DNA of 36,560 nucleotides from Acidobacteriaceae bacterium (GTDB lineage: Bacteria > Acidobacteriota > Terriglobia > Bryobacterales > Bryobacteraceae), in NCBI GenBank assembly GCA_903970405.1, contig CAJCIT010000098.1, forward strand, positions 1 through 36,560, in the 5' to 3' direction. Position numbers and translations under genes: made by a program. Under the pieces are notes generated by a model. It worked only from the letters and a program-made list of their open reading frames with translations, did not search any database and was not told where the DNA came from. Positions within the stretch are counted from its first letter, which is position 1; the number at the start of each line of letters is the position of its first letter. Positions 7,583 through 15,248 of this stretch are shown piece by piece.

Positions 7583-9208
7583 ATGCCCCTCCCACTCACT
7601 CCTCTCCGCTTCCTGGAACGGGCGCGCGATGTTTACACCAATAAGGTTGGCGTCATCTGCCGCGAGAAGCAGTTCACCTATGGCCAGTTCGCCGCGCGCT
7701 GTGGACAGCTTGCCTCCGCTCTCAAAGGACTCGGCATCAAGGGGGGCGATCGCGTCGCCTACCTCAGTTACAACACTCACCACTTGCTGGAAGGGTATTA
7801 CGGCGTGGTCCAAGCCGGGGCGGTAGTCATGCCGCTCAACGTCCGCCTTGCCACCGCGGAGTTAATCTGCATCATCCAGCACGCTGAGCCGGCCGCCCTC
7901 CTCTATGAGGCCGAGTTCGCCCCGATTGTCGAGCAAATCCGCAAGCACTGTCACAACCTGCGCTTCCCGATCGGGCTGGACTCGGAAACCACGGGCGCCG
8001 ATCTCTCGATTGAAGCGCTGCTGGCTCAGCACGCGCCCGCCGAAATCGACTATACCGGCGTGAATGACGAAGACACTGCCGAACTCTTTTACACCAGCGG
8101 CAGCACCGGCTCTCCGAAGGGCGTCATGCTCTCCCACCGCGCGCTCTATCAGCACGCCTTCGCGATCGCCACGCTCTACGTGGAGCCCTCCACCACCATC
8201 GATCTCCACACCATCCCGCTGTTCCATGCCAACGGCTGGGGACGTCCGCAGGCGGACGCACTGCACGGCGTTACCCAGATCATGGTTCGGCGCTTCGATC
8301 CCGCGGCCGTGCTGCAAATGATTGAAAAGTACCGCGCCACGGACATGAGCTTGGTTCCCACCATGGCCAACGCGCTGGTGAATGTGCCGTCAGCCGAGTT
8401 CTCAAACCTCGCCTCCATGCGCAGCGTGATGCTGGGCGGAGCGGCCTCTTCCCCGGTTCTTATTGAGCGCATGGAAAAGCTGTTCAAAGCGGCCGAGATC
8501 TTCGCCGGTTACGGCCTCACCGAAACTTGCCCCGTGTTAACCAGCGCGCGTGAAAAAGGCCTGCGCTACACGAACGACGCCGAGCGGTGGCATCGGCGCG
8601 CCATGACTGGCTGGTCCGTTCCGGGCGTAGTTCTCCGCGTCGTCGACAGCCAAATGCGCAACGTTCCTCGCGATAGTAAATCGGTGGGTGAAGTTATCGC
8701 CTCTTGCGACTGGCTGATGTCCGGCTATTATAAGGATCCCGTTGGAACCGCCGCCGTCATCACCGGTCCCAACGGCGAGCAAGGCGGCGTGGCGGGCCAG
8801 CCCCTCTGGTTTCATACCGGCGATATGGCCGTCTGGGATGAGGAAGAGTTTGTACTAATCGTCGACCGCAAGAAAGAAATCATCATCAGCGGCGGCGAGA
8901 ATATTTCCTCGATCGAAATTGAGAAGCACATCTTCGCCCACCCCGGTGTCCTGGAGTGTGCGGTGGTGGCGGCGCCCGACTCCCAGTGGGGCGAGATTCC
9001 CGTGGCCATTGTTGTCCGCAAACACGGCGAATCGTTCGGCGCGGAGGATCTGCTTCTGTTTCTGGGCCAGCGTCTGAGCCGCTTCAAGCTTCCGCGGCGC
9101 GTTGAGTTCAGTGACGAAGCTCTTCCCAAGACAGGCACCGGCAAGATTCGAAAAATGGTTCTGCGCGAACCGTTCTGGCTGGATCATGAAAAGCGCGTGC
9201 AGGGCTAA
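7583..9208 (+). CDS. Acyl-CoA synthetase (AMP-forming)
   Basis: A 541-residue member of the adenylate-forming ANL superfamily, which activates a carboxylic acid with ATP to an acyl-adenylate and transfers it to CoA. Motifs in order are the P-loop-like A3 motif YTSGSTGSPKGVMLSH (about residues 172-187), FHANGWG, GYGLTETCPV (A5), WFHTGDMAVWDEE (A7), IVDRKKEIIISGGENIS (A8) and the catalytic-lysine tail PKTGTGKIRKMVLR (A10). Layout and length match medium/long-chain fatty acyl-CoA ligases of the FadD/AlkK type; the chain-length preference cannot be read. The start is set at MPLPLTPLRFLERA because homology-like sequence begins there, although the frame is open to 7304. A stem-loop lies across the stop codon. 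Confidence 0.9.
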   Translation: MPLPLTPLRFLERARDVYTNKVGVICREKQFTYGQFAARCGQLASALKGLGIKGGDRVAYLSYNTHHLLEGYYGVVQAGAVVMPLNVRLATAELICIIQHAEPAALLYEAEFAPIVEQIRKHCHNLRFPIGLDSETTGADLSIEALLAQHAPAEIDYTGVNDEDTAELFYTSGSTGSPKGVMLSHRALYQHAFAIATLYVEPSTTIDLHTIPLFHANGWGRPQADALHGVTQIMVRRFDPAAVLQMIEKYRATDMSLVPTMANALVNVPSAEFSNLASMRSVMLGGAASSPVLIERMEKLFKAAEIFAGYGLTETCPVLTSAREKGLRYTNDAERWHRRAMTGWSVPGVVLRVVDSQMRNVPRDSKSVGEVIASCDWLMSGYYKDPVGTAAVITGPNGEQGGVAGQPLWFHTGDMAVWDEEEFVLIVDRKKEIIISGGENISSIEIEKHIFAHPGVLECAVVAAPDSQWGEIPVAIVVRKHGESFGAEDLLLFLGQRLSRFKLPRRVEFSDEALPKTGTGKIRKMVLREPFWLDHEKRVQG

Positions 9209-9224
9209 AAGCCCGCGCCACGCG
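9194..9224 (+). terminator. Stem-loop across the acyl-CoA synthetase stop codon
   Basis: CGCGTG (9194-9199) pairs with CACGCG (9219-9224), and inside it GGGCT (9202-9206) pairs with AGCCC (9210-9214) around an AAA loop. It spans the TAA stop (9206-9208). There is no downstream T-run, so it is at most a weak or factor-assisted terminator, or simply a 3'-end stabilising hairpin. Confidence 0.35.
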
Positions 9225-9269
9225 TAAGAGGTCCGGCATATCTTGCGCCTGAAGGTTAACTACATCCCA

Positions 9270-9797
9270 ATGATCGCGATTCATGAGTTGAATGGCTCCG
9301 AGCTGCGGGCCGCAACTGCGGCCTTGGGCGAGATTCTGTCACAGTGCGTCAACGCCGGGGCTTCGGTCAGCTTCATGCTCCCTTTCACACCCGCGGACGG
9401 TAAGGCCTTCTTTGAGAAGGTTGCCGATTCCGCCGACTGCGGCGAGCGCATCGTCTTGGCGGCGTTTTTCGAAGGTGCGTTCGCCGGTACCGTTCAGGTT
9501 CTGCTCGCAATGCCACCCAACCAACCGCACCGCGGTGAGATTGCAAAGCTTCTGGTGGCCCCCGCCTTTCGCCGCCGGGGCATCGCCCGGCAACTCCTCC
9601 TAAGAGCCGAGTCCGCGGCTTGGCGCGCAGGGAAAACTCTGCTCCTGCTTGACACAGCCGAAGGCGATGCCGCTGAGCCGCTCTACCGTTCTCTCGGCTA
9701 TACCGAGTTGGGCGTGGTTCCCGGCTATGCCCTTTATCCCGATGGCCGCCTGGTGGGGACGGTGTTCTTTTGGAAGAACCTGGCGCCCTCGAATTGA
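9270..9797 (+). CDS. GNAT-family N-acetyltransferase
   Basis: A 175-residue GCN5-related acetyltransferase, which transfers an acetyl group from acetyl-CoA to an amine. The acetyl-CoA-binding motif A is clear: IAKLLVAPAFRRRGIARQLL (about 93-112, the R/Q-x-x-G-x-G/A loop as RRRGIA). It is followed by the motif B-like segment AEPLYRSLGYTELGVVPGYAL. The ATG at 9270 gives the usual family length; a TTG at 9243 is also in frame and would add nine residues. The substrate is not evident. The gene lies 61 bases after the acyl-CoA synthetase stop in the same orientation and faces the SnoaL-like gene. Confidence 0.88.
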   Translation: MIAIHELNGSELRAATAALGEILSQCVNAGASVSFMLPFTPADGKAFFEKVADSADCGERIVLAAFFEGAFAGTVQVLLAMPPNQPHRGEIAKLLVAPAFRRRGIARQLLLRAESAAWRAGKTLLLLDTAEGDAAEPLYRSLGYTELGVVPGYALYPDGRLVGTVFFWKNLAPSN

Positions 9798-9955
9798 GAA
9801 ATCCCGGCTAATAAGCACTGAGGCAACTCTTGTTGTGGATTTCACACTGCCTCCTCAGGCACGGAATATCGCTCCGGACGGCTGCAATATCGCGGACTGC
9901 GTCCCGGTGGCACAGGCTCTTGCCGATGGGCTGTGGAATGATCGGCGTCTTCGCC

Positions 9956-10306
9956 CTACGACCCGCGGATATCGAACCGCTTGACCAGCCCGTCGTCGAA
10001 CCGAAAAATGTGACCAACCATCCGATCGGCAAGGAGGTTGCCCATCAGGTCACGCACAACCTGATGGACTTCGACAACGACTTCCCCATCGGGCCCCATG
10101 GAGAAGCCGACTGGCTCGACATGCGGGTCGACGATCGCCCACTGACGCGTCCAATAACCGCGCACGCCGTCGGATCCATGAACGTGGCCGCCTTCCATTC
10201 CATTGGCCCAAATCACATCATTGTGCATCGCCGCCAGCACGGCTTCCATGTCGCGGGCGTTGAATCGATCGTACACGCGTTTGAGAAGTTCCACTTCGCC
10301 GGCCAT
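9956..10306 (-). CDS. SnoaL-like/NTF2-fold protein
   Basis: A 116-residue single-domain protein of the SnoaL-like (NTF2 superfamily) type. Typical features are an N-terminal helix with the pattern VELLKRVYDRFNARDMEAVLAAM, the strand HNDVIWAN, then HGSDGVRGYW, the central strand VVVEVHQVVRDLMGN, and the closing HIFRFDDGLVKRFDIRG. These folds serve as small ketosteroid-isomerase-like enzymes, cyclases or uncharacterised stress proteins; the substrate cannot be inferred. The ATG at 10306 gives the family length and has GGGA six to eight bases upstream; a start at 10348 is possible but adds an atypical Gly/Arg tail. Solitary gene. Confidence 0.82.
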   Translation of the reverse strand: MAGEVELLKRVYDRFNARDMEAVLAAMHNDVIWANGMEGGHVHGSDGVRGYWTRQWAIVDPHVEPVGFSMGPDGEVVVEVHQVVRDLMGNLLADRMVGHIFRFDDGLVKRFDIRGS

Positions 10307-10625
10307 TCGAGATCCCACTCGCCTTCCGCCACATCCCTGGTGGCACATGCTTTAGCCTGTGGAGGCTTAGCCGCTTAAGCGCTCCGGTGGAAGCACTTGA
10401 ATACATAAACAGATGCGGTTCCGCCGACAGCCCGCCTCGACCAGATTGAATTCAATATATCGAATGATGGTTTCCATCACGCATTCAGCCACTTGCGGTT
10501 GTTTGGCGGCATGTAATGAATAGCGCGGCTTCGTGGGGAGAAAATGATCAATCTCCAAAGGGCCGGTTTTACAATCGGTCTGCAACCCGGTTTACCACCG
10601 GCCGCGCCGTACCATCTTACCTACA
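10307..10625. other. 319-bp intergenic region with a possible decayed transposase fragment
   Basis: No intact gene could be supported. On the minus strand a 72-codon frame (10367-10585) has a segment, FLPTKPRYSLHAAKQPQVAEC followed by VMETIIRY, which resembles the N-terminal part of REP-associated (IS200-like, Y1) transposases where a 'PRxL...P.VAe.V...' pattern occurs. The HUH motif that should follow is not visible, so at best it is a degraded fragment. Confidence 0.35.
10367..10585 (-). pseudogene. Possible remnant of a REP-associated Y1 transposase
   Basis: A 72-codon frame whose middle part (KPRYSLHAAKQPQVAECVME) matches my memory of the 'GPRWLxDPxVAExVxE' segment ahead of the HUH motif in REP-associated transposases. 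The expected VMPNHVH is replaced by an unrelated tail (IQVLPPERL). The window contains REP-like palindromes, so such remnants are plausible. It could equally be a chance open frame. Confidence 0.25.
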
Positions 10626-11273
10626 TCAGGCCAGGGCTGCGGCGTCTTCCGGCGTGTCGACGTCTACGGCGGCCTCGGGTAACGGAAATGGCGTCACGCG
10701 CAGGGTTGCATCCTGCATGAGGGCCCGCGCGCCCTTGTCACCGGTCAGGGTGAGGAGCCGGGGGAAAAGGCTGCGTCCGAAAACCGCAGGGATGCCCAAG
10801 GTTCCGGCATACTCCGCCGCCACGATGTCCGGCGCGGGGTTCCTTTCCGCGGAGGAAAATGCGGCGCACATGGCCCGGAGGTGCCGGGCGGCAATGAAGG
10901 GCTGATCGCCGGCCATGAGCAGGACCGCCTCCGCATCCGTCCGTTTCAGTACAAAATCGACACCGGCCCGGATGGATGACGCGAGGCCTGCTTTCCAATT
11001 CATGTTTTCGAGGCACTGGACGTGAAGTCCTCCGGTGGCCTCACTTGCCGCGGCACGCACTTCATCCGCGTAGGCGCCCACCACCAAAACGACCGGGCTC
11101 AGCACCTGGACGGCTTCACTCAAAACGTGGCCAATGAGAGTCTTGCCCCGATAGAGGAGCAGTTGTTTCGGCCGTCCCATGCGTTGGGCCTGGCCCGCGG
11201 CCAGAATAACTCCCGCGATTCCGGGTACTGAATGAGGGTTATCAGTCAGGCTAAACTCTTCTTGCGCAGTCAT
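10626..11273 (-). CDS. MobA/MocA-like nucleotidyltransferase
   Basis: A 215-residue NTP_transf_3 protein. The nucleotide-binding signature is GVILAAGQAQRMGRPKQLLLYRG split over residues about 20-41: LAAG..QRMGRPKQLL with the catalytic Arg and Lys. It is followed by the metal-binding region VLLMAGDQPFI and IPAVFGRSLFPRL. This combination is typical of MocA, which transfers CMP to molybdopterin to form the cytosine dinucleotide cofactor, rather than of MobA. No molybdenum hydroxylase genes lie nearby, so the assignment rests on sequence alone. The ATG at 11273 is preferred over an upstream TTG at 11279. Confidence 0.82.
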   Translation of the reverse strand: MTAQEEFSLTDNPHSVPGIAGVILAAGQAQRMGRPKQLLLYRGKTLIGHVLSEAVQVLSPVVLVVGAYADEVRAAASEATGGLHVQCLENMNWKAGLASSIRAGVDFVLKRTDAEAVLLMAGDQPFIAARHLRAMCAAFSSAERNPAPDIVAAEYAGTLGIPAVFGRSLFPRLLTLTGDKGARALMQDATLRVTPFPLPEAAVDVDTPEDAAALA

Positions 11274-11373
11274 CTTCAATTTACCGGCTGCTCATCCAAC
11301 CTAAACGCGGGCCTCGGCAACCTGAAACAAACAAGTGGACCGTTACTTGTAAACTCAGCTATCCGCTGGCTTT

Positions 11374-11505
11374 ACTGAGCCGCGACCGTCAGGACGCGTG
11401 AAAATCCTGGAGACAAACGGACGCATCCACGCCTTCTGAGCCGCGACCGTCATTTTGTTCCAGTCCAGCCAACCGGTCGTTCCCTCACGGTCGCGGCTCA
11501 GAAGG
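11374..11505. repeat. Palindromic interspersed repeat, locus 1 (three GAGCCGCGACCGT copies)
   Basis: The word CTGAGCCGCGACCGT occurs directly at 11375-11389 and 11436-11450 and inverted at 11487-11501. The last two copies form a perfect 19-base inverted repeat (11432-11450 against 11487-11505) around a 36-base loop. The inverted copy continues into AACCGGTCGTTCCCTC (11471-11486). The same composite, with GGGAGCGACCGGTTG, recurs at 16993-17125. It fits a REP/BIME-like interspersed family. It sits between the MocA-like gene start and the EAL gene end. Confidence 0.88.
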
Positions 11506-11536
11506 GTTTCGCGCGCGGTGCAGTAGGTGCGATTTA

Positions 11537-13027
11537 CTAACTGGCAGCGCTGAGCGCATCGCTTCCGGCGGCGCGGGGGGCGCCAAGCAGGAACCCCTGC
11601 ACTTCGTCGCAGCCAACCGACGCCAGGCATTCAAGCTGCTCGGGCGTTTCCACGCCCTCGGCGACGGTTCGCAGAGACAGCGCATGCGCCATCTCAACGA
11701 TGCATCGCAGCAAGGCGCTCCCAGTACGGGTGTTGGCGGCAACCACCAGGCTGCGGTCGATCTTCAAGGCATCGAGCGGCAGTTTCCGGAGCGCGCCGAA
11801 AGAGGCGTAACCGGCGCCGAAATCGTCCATCGCCAAAGTTACGCCGAGGTTGCGCAACTCGCCAAGAACTTTTCCGATACGCGACCAATCGGTGACTAAG
11901 GCGGTTTCCGTGATTTCCAACTCCAACAATCGCGCGGGGAGTCCAGTATCGTCCAAGCAGTGAACCACTGTTCGCACAAACTCCATCTCCATCAACTGAA
12001 GCGGCGACACGTTGACGGCAACACCGATGCCCTGGAGATGCGTCGCCTGCCAATCGCTGGCGTCCTGGCAGGCCTTCAGCAGGACCCATTTGCCCACCTC
12101 GGGCATCAAGCCCAGCCGTTCCGCCGAGGGGATAAATGAAACCGGCTGCAGAGGGACGCCGTCTTCGGGGAACCAGCGCATCAGAGCCTCAAATCGAACC
12201 GGACGAGTGGCGTGGACGGAGAACTGCGGCTGATAATGGAGCCGAAACTCACCGTTGCGCAATGCGTCACTGAGTTGGGTGAGCATGGAAGCGCCGCGGC
12301 CTTCCGGCGGAGTCATCCCACGCTGAGCGCGAACCGGAGATGCGCCGCCGCTTCTGCAGTGCACCTCCCGAAGCATCCAGGCCACCAGACGCCGCCGCTC
12401 CTCTTCGGTGGCCAGGGAGTAGGTTTCGGAGGGCCAAACCTCTTTGTGTCCGGCGCACATCGAAAGGAAATGAGTCTCCTGTTCGGGAGTCTCGCAGAGG
12501 TGGGTCGCAAAGGCGGTTAGAACGGAGAGTTCGACCGTACGCCCGAACTCTTCGCAGAGGGCAACCAGCGCCAGCGCCGCTTCGCGCTGTTCACGCCGCC
12601 ATAGGACCGTCGCCATTTCGCTGAACACGCGAACCCGTTGGCAGGCGCCCGCGGGTTGCATTCTCCGAAGAATGGAAGAGAACCACTCCCGGAACAACTC
12701 CGGATCAGGCATGCCGTTACGCATGAACAGGCCCAATTGTTCGTCCACGGTGCACATGAGGAAGCGGCCCTCGCGGGCCGCCGCCTCGACATCTACGCCC
12801 TGGCCCGCCATTTCACGTTCCAGCCATTCCCAGTGGCTCGGCGTGCAAACCATCACCGCCGCCTCGCCGCGGCCAACGCCGGTACTGACGAATTCGGATG
12901 CCATCCGTGCCAGGAACGTCTCGGTTTCGTAGAGCTGCACGCCGTGCCAGAAGCCGGTGGCGGCTTCGGCGGATTGCGCCGGCGATTGGGGGGCCCTCGT
13001 TCTAGTCGAATTCATGGTTGTGTGCAT
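11537..13027 (-). CDS. MEDS sensory domain plus EAL domain, probable c-di-GMP phosphodiesterase
   Basis: A 496-residue cytoplasmic signalling protein. The N-terminal part (about 25-200) resembles the MEDS domain found in DcmR and anti-sigma-like sensors: FWHGVQLYETETFLARMASEF then GRGEAAVMVCTPSHWEWLE. A linker rich in Arg/Gly follows, then an EAL domain from about 245 to 490. The catalytic set looks complete: the signature FEALMRW, metal-binding Asn in VAVNVSP, LELEITETAL, both aspartates in AMDDFGAGYASF, Lys in DALKIDRSLV, Glu in VAEGVETPEQ and Gln in EVQGFLLG. It therefore probably hydrolyses c-di-GMP under control of the MEDS domain. No GGDEF domain is present and no transmembrane segment is seen. 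The ATG at 13027 is used; ATG 13015 is an alternative. Confidence 0.88.
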   Translation of the reverse strand: MHTTMNSTRTRAPQSPAQSAEAATGFWHGVQLYETETFLARMASEFVSTGVGRGEAAVMVCTPSHWEWLEREMAGQGVDVEAAAREGRFLMCTVDEQLGLFMRNGMPDPELFREWFSSILRRMQPAGACQRVRVFSEMATVLWRREQREAALALVALCEEFGRTVELSVLTAFATHLCETPEQETHFLSMCAGHKEVWPSETYSLATEEERRRLVAWMLREVHCRSGGASPVRAQRGMTPPEGRGASMLTQLSDALRNGEFRLHYQPQFSVHATRPVRFEALMRWFPEDGVPLQPVSFIPSAERLGLMPEVGKWVLLKACQDASDWQATHLQGIGVAVNVSPLQLMEMEFVRTVVHCLDDTGLPARLLELEITETALVTDWSRIGKVLGELRNLGVTLAMDDFGAGYASFGALRKLPLDALKIDRSLVVAANTRTGSALLRCIVEMAHALSLRTVAEGVETPEQLECLASVGCDEVQGFLLGAPRAAGSDALSAAS

Positions 13028-13124
13028 CCGCTCGGTATCGAAGCCAATGAAAACCTCATTGACCGGTCCGTTTTACGACAATACAAGAGCAGCGTGAATT
13101 GTTTTAAGATCGAAAGAAACAAAC

Positions 13125-13138
13125 GTAAGGGGCCTTAC
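13125..13138 (-). terminator. Possible guaA terminator hairpin
   Basis: GTAAGG and CCTTAC pair across the guaA stop codon with a very small loop. On the minus strand the hairpin is followed by the T-rich run GTTTGTTTCTTT (13124 downward). The stem is short, so this is a moderate-quality candidate for an intrinsic terminator. Confidence 0.45.
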
Positions 13139-14946
13139 TCCCACTCGATGGTTCCAGGGGGCTTGCTGGTCAAATCATAGAACACTGCGGAGATTCCGGG
13201 TAGTCCTAGCAATTTGTGAACTAAGTACCGTAGTTCAGTGGCGGGCATGGCCACCACATCCGCCGTCATGCCATCCACCGAATGAATTGGCCTCAGAATG
13301 ACGGATTCGGGCGCATCCGTTGAGCCGATGGGGGCTAGTACTATCGGAAACTGCCAAACTTTTTGCTCGAAGCCAATGGCCGCGCAGTAGTCGCGGACAA
13401 GCTGGTCGGCGTCACGGAGCAAATCGAGTCGCGCCGGAGTGAGGCTCGCCTTGTGAACCTTCCACAGTGAGGGAACTGCGTTACTACCGCAGATGCTCAC
13501 CACCCGGTTGATATCCGAACGCCGGTTCGTCAGTGACGGGGCAAGTTTGCGAATGGCCAGCTCATCCACCGGCTCATCGAGCGCCAGCACCTGGCGATAG
13601 CTGCGGGAGTCTCCCTGTACGCCGACCGTACGTACGGGAATGAGATAGCCATCGGCACAAAGCATAACGGCCTGGCAAGTAGCCGAGCAGAGACATCGGA
13701 TGGCCAAGCCGGGGCCTGGGAAGGGATGGCGATTTAAGAACCGCGGCGCAATGCCCAGTTCGGCGCCAATCTCGCGAACTTCGTCTTTGTAGAACTGGGT
13801 GAGCGGCTCAACGATCCGATTTGTGTCAATCAAAGCCTGAATGCCGGCCACCCGGTTGTGGTGGGTCTTGATGAGATCGGCTTTCGCCGTGCCCGCGGAT
13901 TCGATGGTGTCGGGATAGATGGTGCCTTGGCCAAGGATCCACGAGCCGTCGAGAAATTGGCGGCCTTGGAGCAAGCGCTCCTGCACCTTGACGAACTGCT
14001 CGCCGATCGCGAGGCGCTTTTCTTCCGGATCGGTCTTGCCGGCGAGTGCGGCCATGAACTCGTCCTGGGCATACTCGACTTCGAAATGGGTGGCGCCGAG
14101 CGAGGCGAAAATGCCGCGCACCAACTCTGTTTCGCCCTTACGCATAAGGCCGGTATCGACATAAACGCCGTAAACGCGTTCGGGACCCAGCGCCCGAAGG
14201 CAGAGCGTATAGGCAACAGTTGAATCCACGCCGCCGGAGACGAAGAAGAAGACGTTGCGTCCGCCGGCAATGCGCTGGATCTGCTGTTCCACCAGCGGAA
14301 CACGGCGGGAAACGTTCCAGTCTTTCGTGGCGTGGCAGATCTCGAAAACGAAGTTGCGAAGGATGTTGACGCCTTCGTGAGTGTGGACCACCTCCGGGTG
14401 GAACTGGATACCGAAAATACCGCGACGCACATTCGACATGGCTGCGATTCCGGACGTCTCAGTGGAACCGATGACCTCAAAGCCCTGGGGCGCGGCGGAA
14501 ACGCTATCGCGATGGTTCATCCACACCTGGGAGGAGCAGACACCCTGCCAGAGGGGATCTGGGGCGGTGAGTTCCAGGCGCGCAACACCGTACTCGCCGC
14601 GATCGCCTTTTTCCACGTTGCCCCCCAAGTGGTGCGCGATTAACTGGTGCCCATAACAGATACCCAGCACCGGAACGTTCGCGGCCAGAATGCCTGGATC
14701 GATATCCGGGCTTCCGGCTTCATAGACGCTGGCCGGACCGCCGGAGATAATAATGCCGCGCCGGGCGCTGAGCACGCCGGCTGGAGTGTCGCTGGGCAAG
14801 ACGTCCGCGAATACGCCCAATTCGCGGACCTTGCGCGCAATGAGGTGGGTATATTGCCCGCCGGTGTCGAGCACGGCGATCTGAGCGTTTGGAGTGGCCG
14901 GGGCTGAGACATGGGCGCTGGAAAGTGTCAGCGTTAAGGGTTCCAA
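13135..14946 (-). CDS. guaA: GMP synthase (glutamine-hydrolysing), long form
   Basis: A 603-residue GuaA, which converts XMP to GMP using ATP and glutamine ammonia. The N-terminal glutamine amidotransferase (about 20-205) has nucleophile Cys97 in LGICYGHQL and the histidine in IQFHPEV. The ATP pyrophosphatase has the P-loop VSGGVDST (about 240). The C-terminal dimerisation domain ends in the invariant PPGTIEWE. The enzyme is about 78 residues longer than E. coli GuaA (525), mainly through extra sequence after GPGLAIRCL, a known long variant. The only upstream in-frame start is TTG at 14946, because a TAA lies ten codons upstream, and no ribosome binding site is obvious. Solitary gene. Confidence 0.96.
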   Translation of the reverse strand: MEPLTLTLSSAHVSAPATPNAQIAVLDTGGQYTHLIARKVRELGVFADVLPSDTPAGVLSARRGIIISGGPASVYEAGSPDIDPGILAANVPVLGICYGHQLIAHHLGGNVEKGDRGEYGVARLELTAPDPLWQGVCSSQVWMNHRDSVSAAPQGFEVIGSTETSGIAAMSNVRRGIFGIQFHPEVVHTHEGVNILRNFVFEICHATKDWNVSRRVPLVEQQIQRIAGGRNVFFFVSGGVDSTVAYTLCLRALGPERVYGVYVDTGLMRKGETELVRGIFASLGATHFEVEYAQDEFMAALAGKTDPEEKRLAIGEQFVKVQERLLQGRQFLDGSWILGQGTIYPDTIESAGTAKADLIKTHHNRVAGIQALIDTNRIVEPLTQFYKDEVREIGAELGIAPRFLNRHPFPGPGLAIRCLCSATCQAVMLCADGYLIPVRTVGVQGDSRSYRQVLALDEPVDELAIRKLAPSLTNRRSDINRVVSICGSNAVPSLWKVHKASLTPARLDLLRDADQLVRDYCAAIGFEQKVWQFPIVLAPIGSTDAPESVILRPIHSVDGMTADVVAMPATELRYLVHKLLGLPGISAVFYDLTSKPPGTIEWE

Positions 14947-15100
14947 ATCTGATTTTATAGGAGATTTCTAGTTAACCGATCAAGAGACGAACAAAAGAAG
15001 CAGGGGAAGGCAGATTTTCCTCGGCATTGCGTGGCTGAGCCGCGTTTTCAGGCGTATGTAGGGTTCGACTATATCGTTTTTAATCAGTCACTTAATTCGG

Positions 15101-15120
15101 AAAAGGGACAGTCCCCTATT
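15101..15120. repeat. Short REP-like palindrome GGGACAGTCCC
   Basis: AAAAGGGACAGTCCCCTATT contains the near-palindrome GGGACAGTCCC. It is related to the GGGTCTGTCCC words in the repeat block at the end of the window and to motifs that commonly flank REP-associated transposases. Confidence 0.5.
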
Positions 15121-15190
15121 TCGTGCGGGAGAGCCCGTCCCGGAGCGAGTGCGCTCCTGTTGTTTCGCGGTTTCCTCGCCAGGAAAAACG

Positions 15191-15224
15191 AAGGCCCCTC
15201 GGAAGTGCAGATCCGAGGGGCCTT
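15191..15224. terminator. Strong intrinsic terminator downstream of ctp
   Basis: A perfect 13-base stem, AAGGCCCCTCGGA (15191-15203) against TCCGAGGGGCCTT (15212-15224), with an 8-base loop. Read on the minus strand, the direction of ctp, it is followed by CGTTTTTCC, a good T-run. On the plus strand it is followed by TCAGTTTT, so it may work both ways. It begins 25 bases after the ctp stop codon. Confidence 0.85.
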
Positions 15225-15248
15225 TCAGTTTTAACTCAGCCTTAACGT

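Larger units (their letters stand above)
14947..15248. other. 302-bp intergenic region between guaA and ctp
   Basis: No gene seen. It holds the presumed guaA promoter (not placed), a short palindrome AAAAGGGACAGTCCCCTATT at 15101-15120 of the kind found in REP-like elements, and a strong hairpin terminator at 15191-15224. Confidence 0.5.

Noticed and set aside
13028-13134. Riboswitch or leader RNA near guaA (purine-type)
   Set aside because: This stretch is downstream of guaA and upstream of the EAL gene; no purine aptamer core could be recognised, and the guaA leader at 14947-15000 also shows none.
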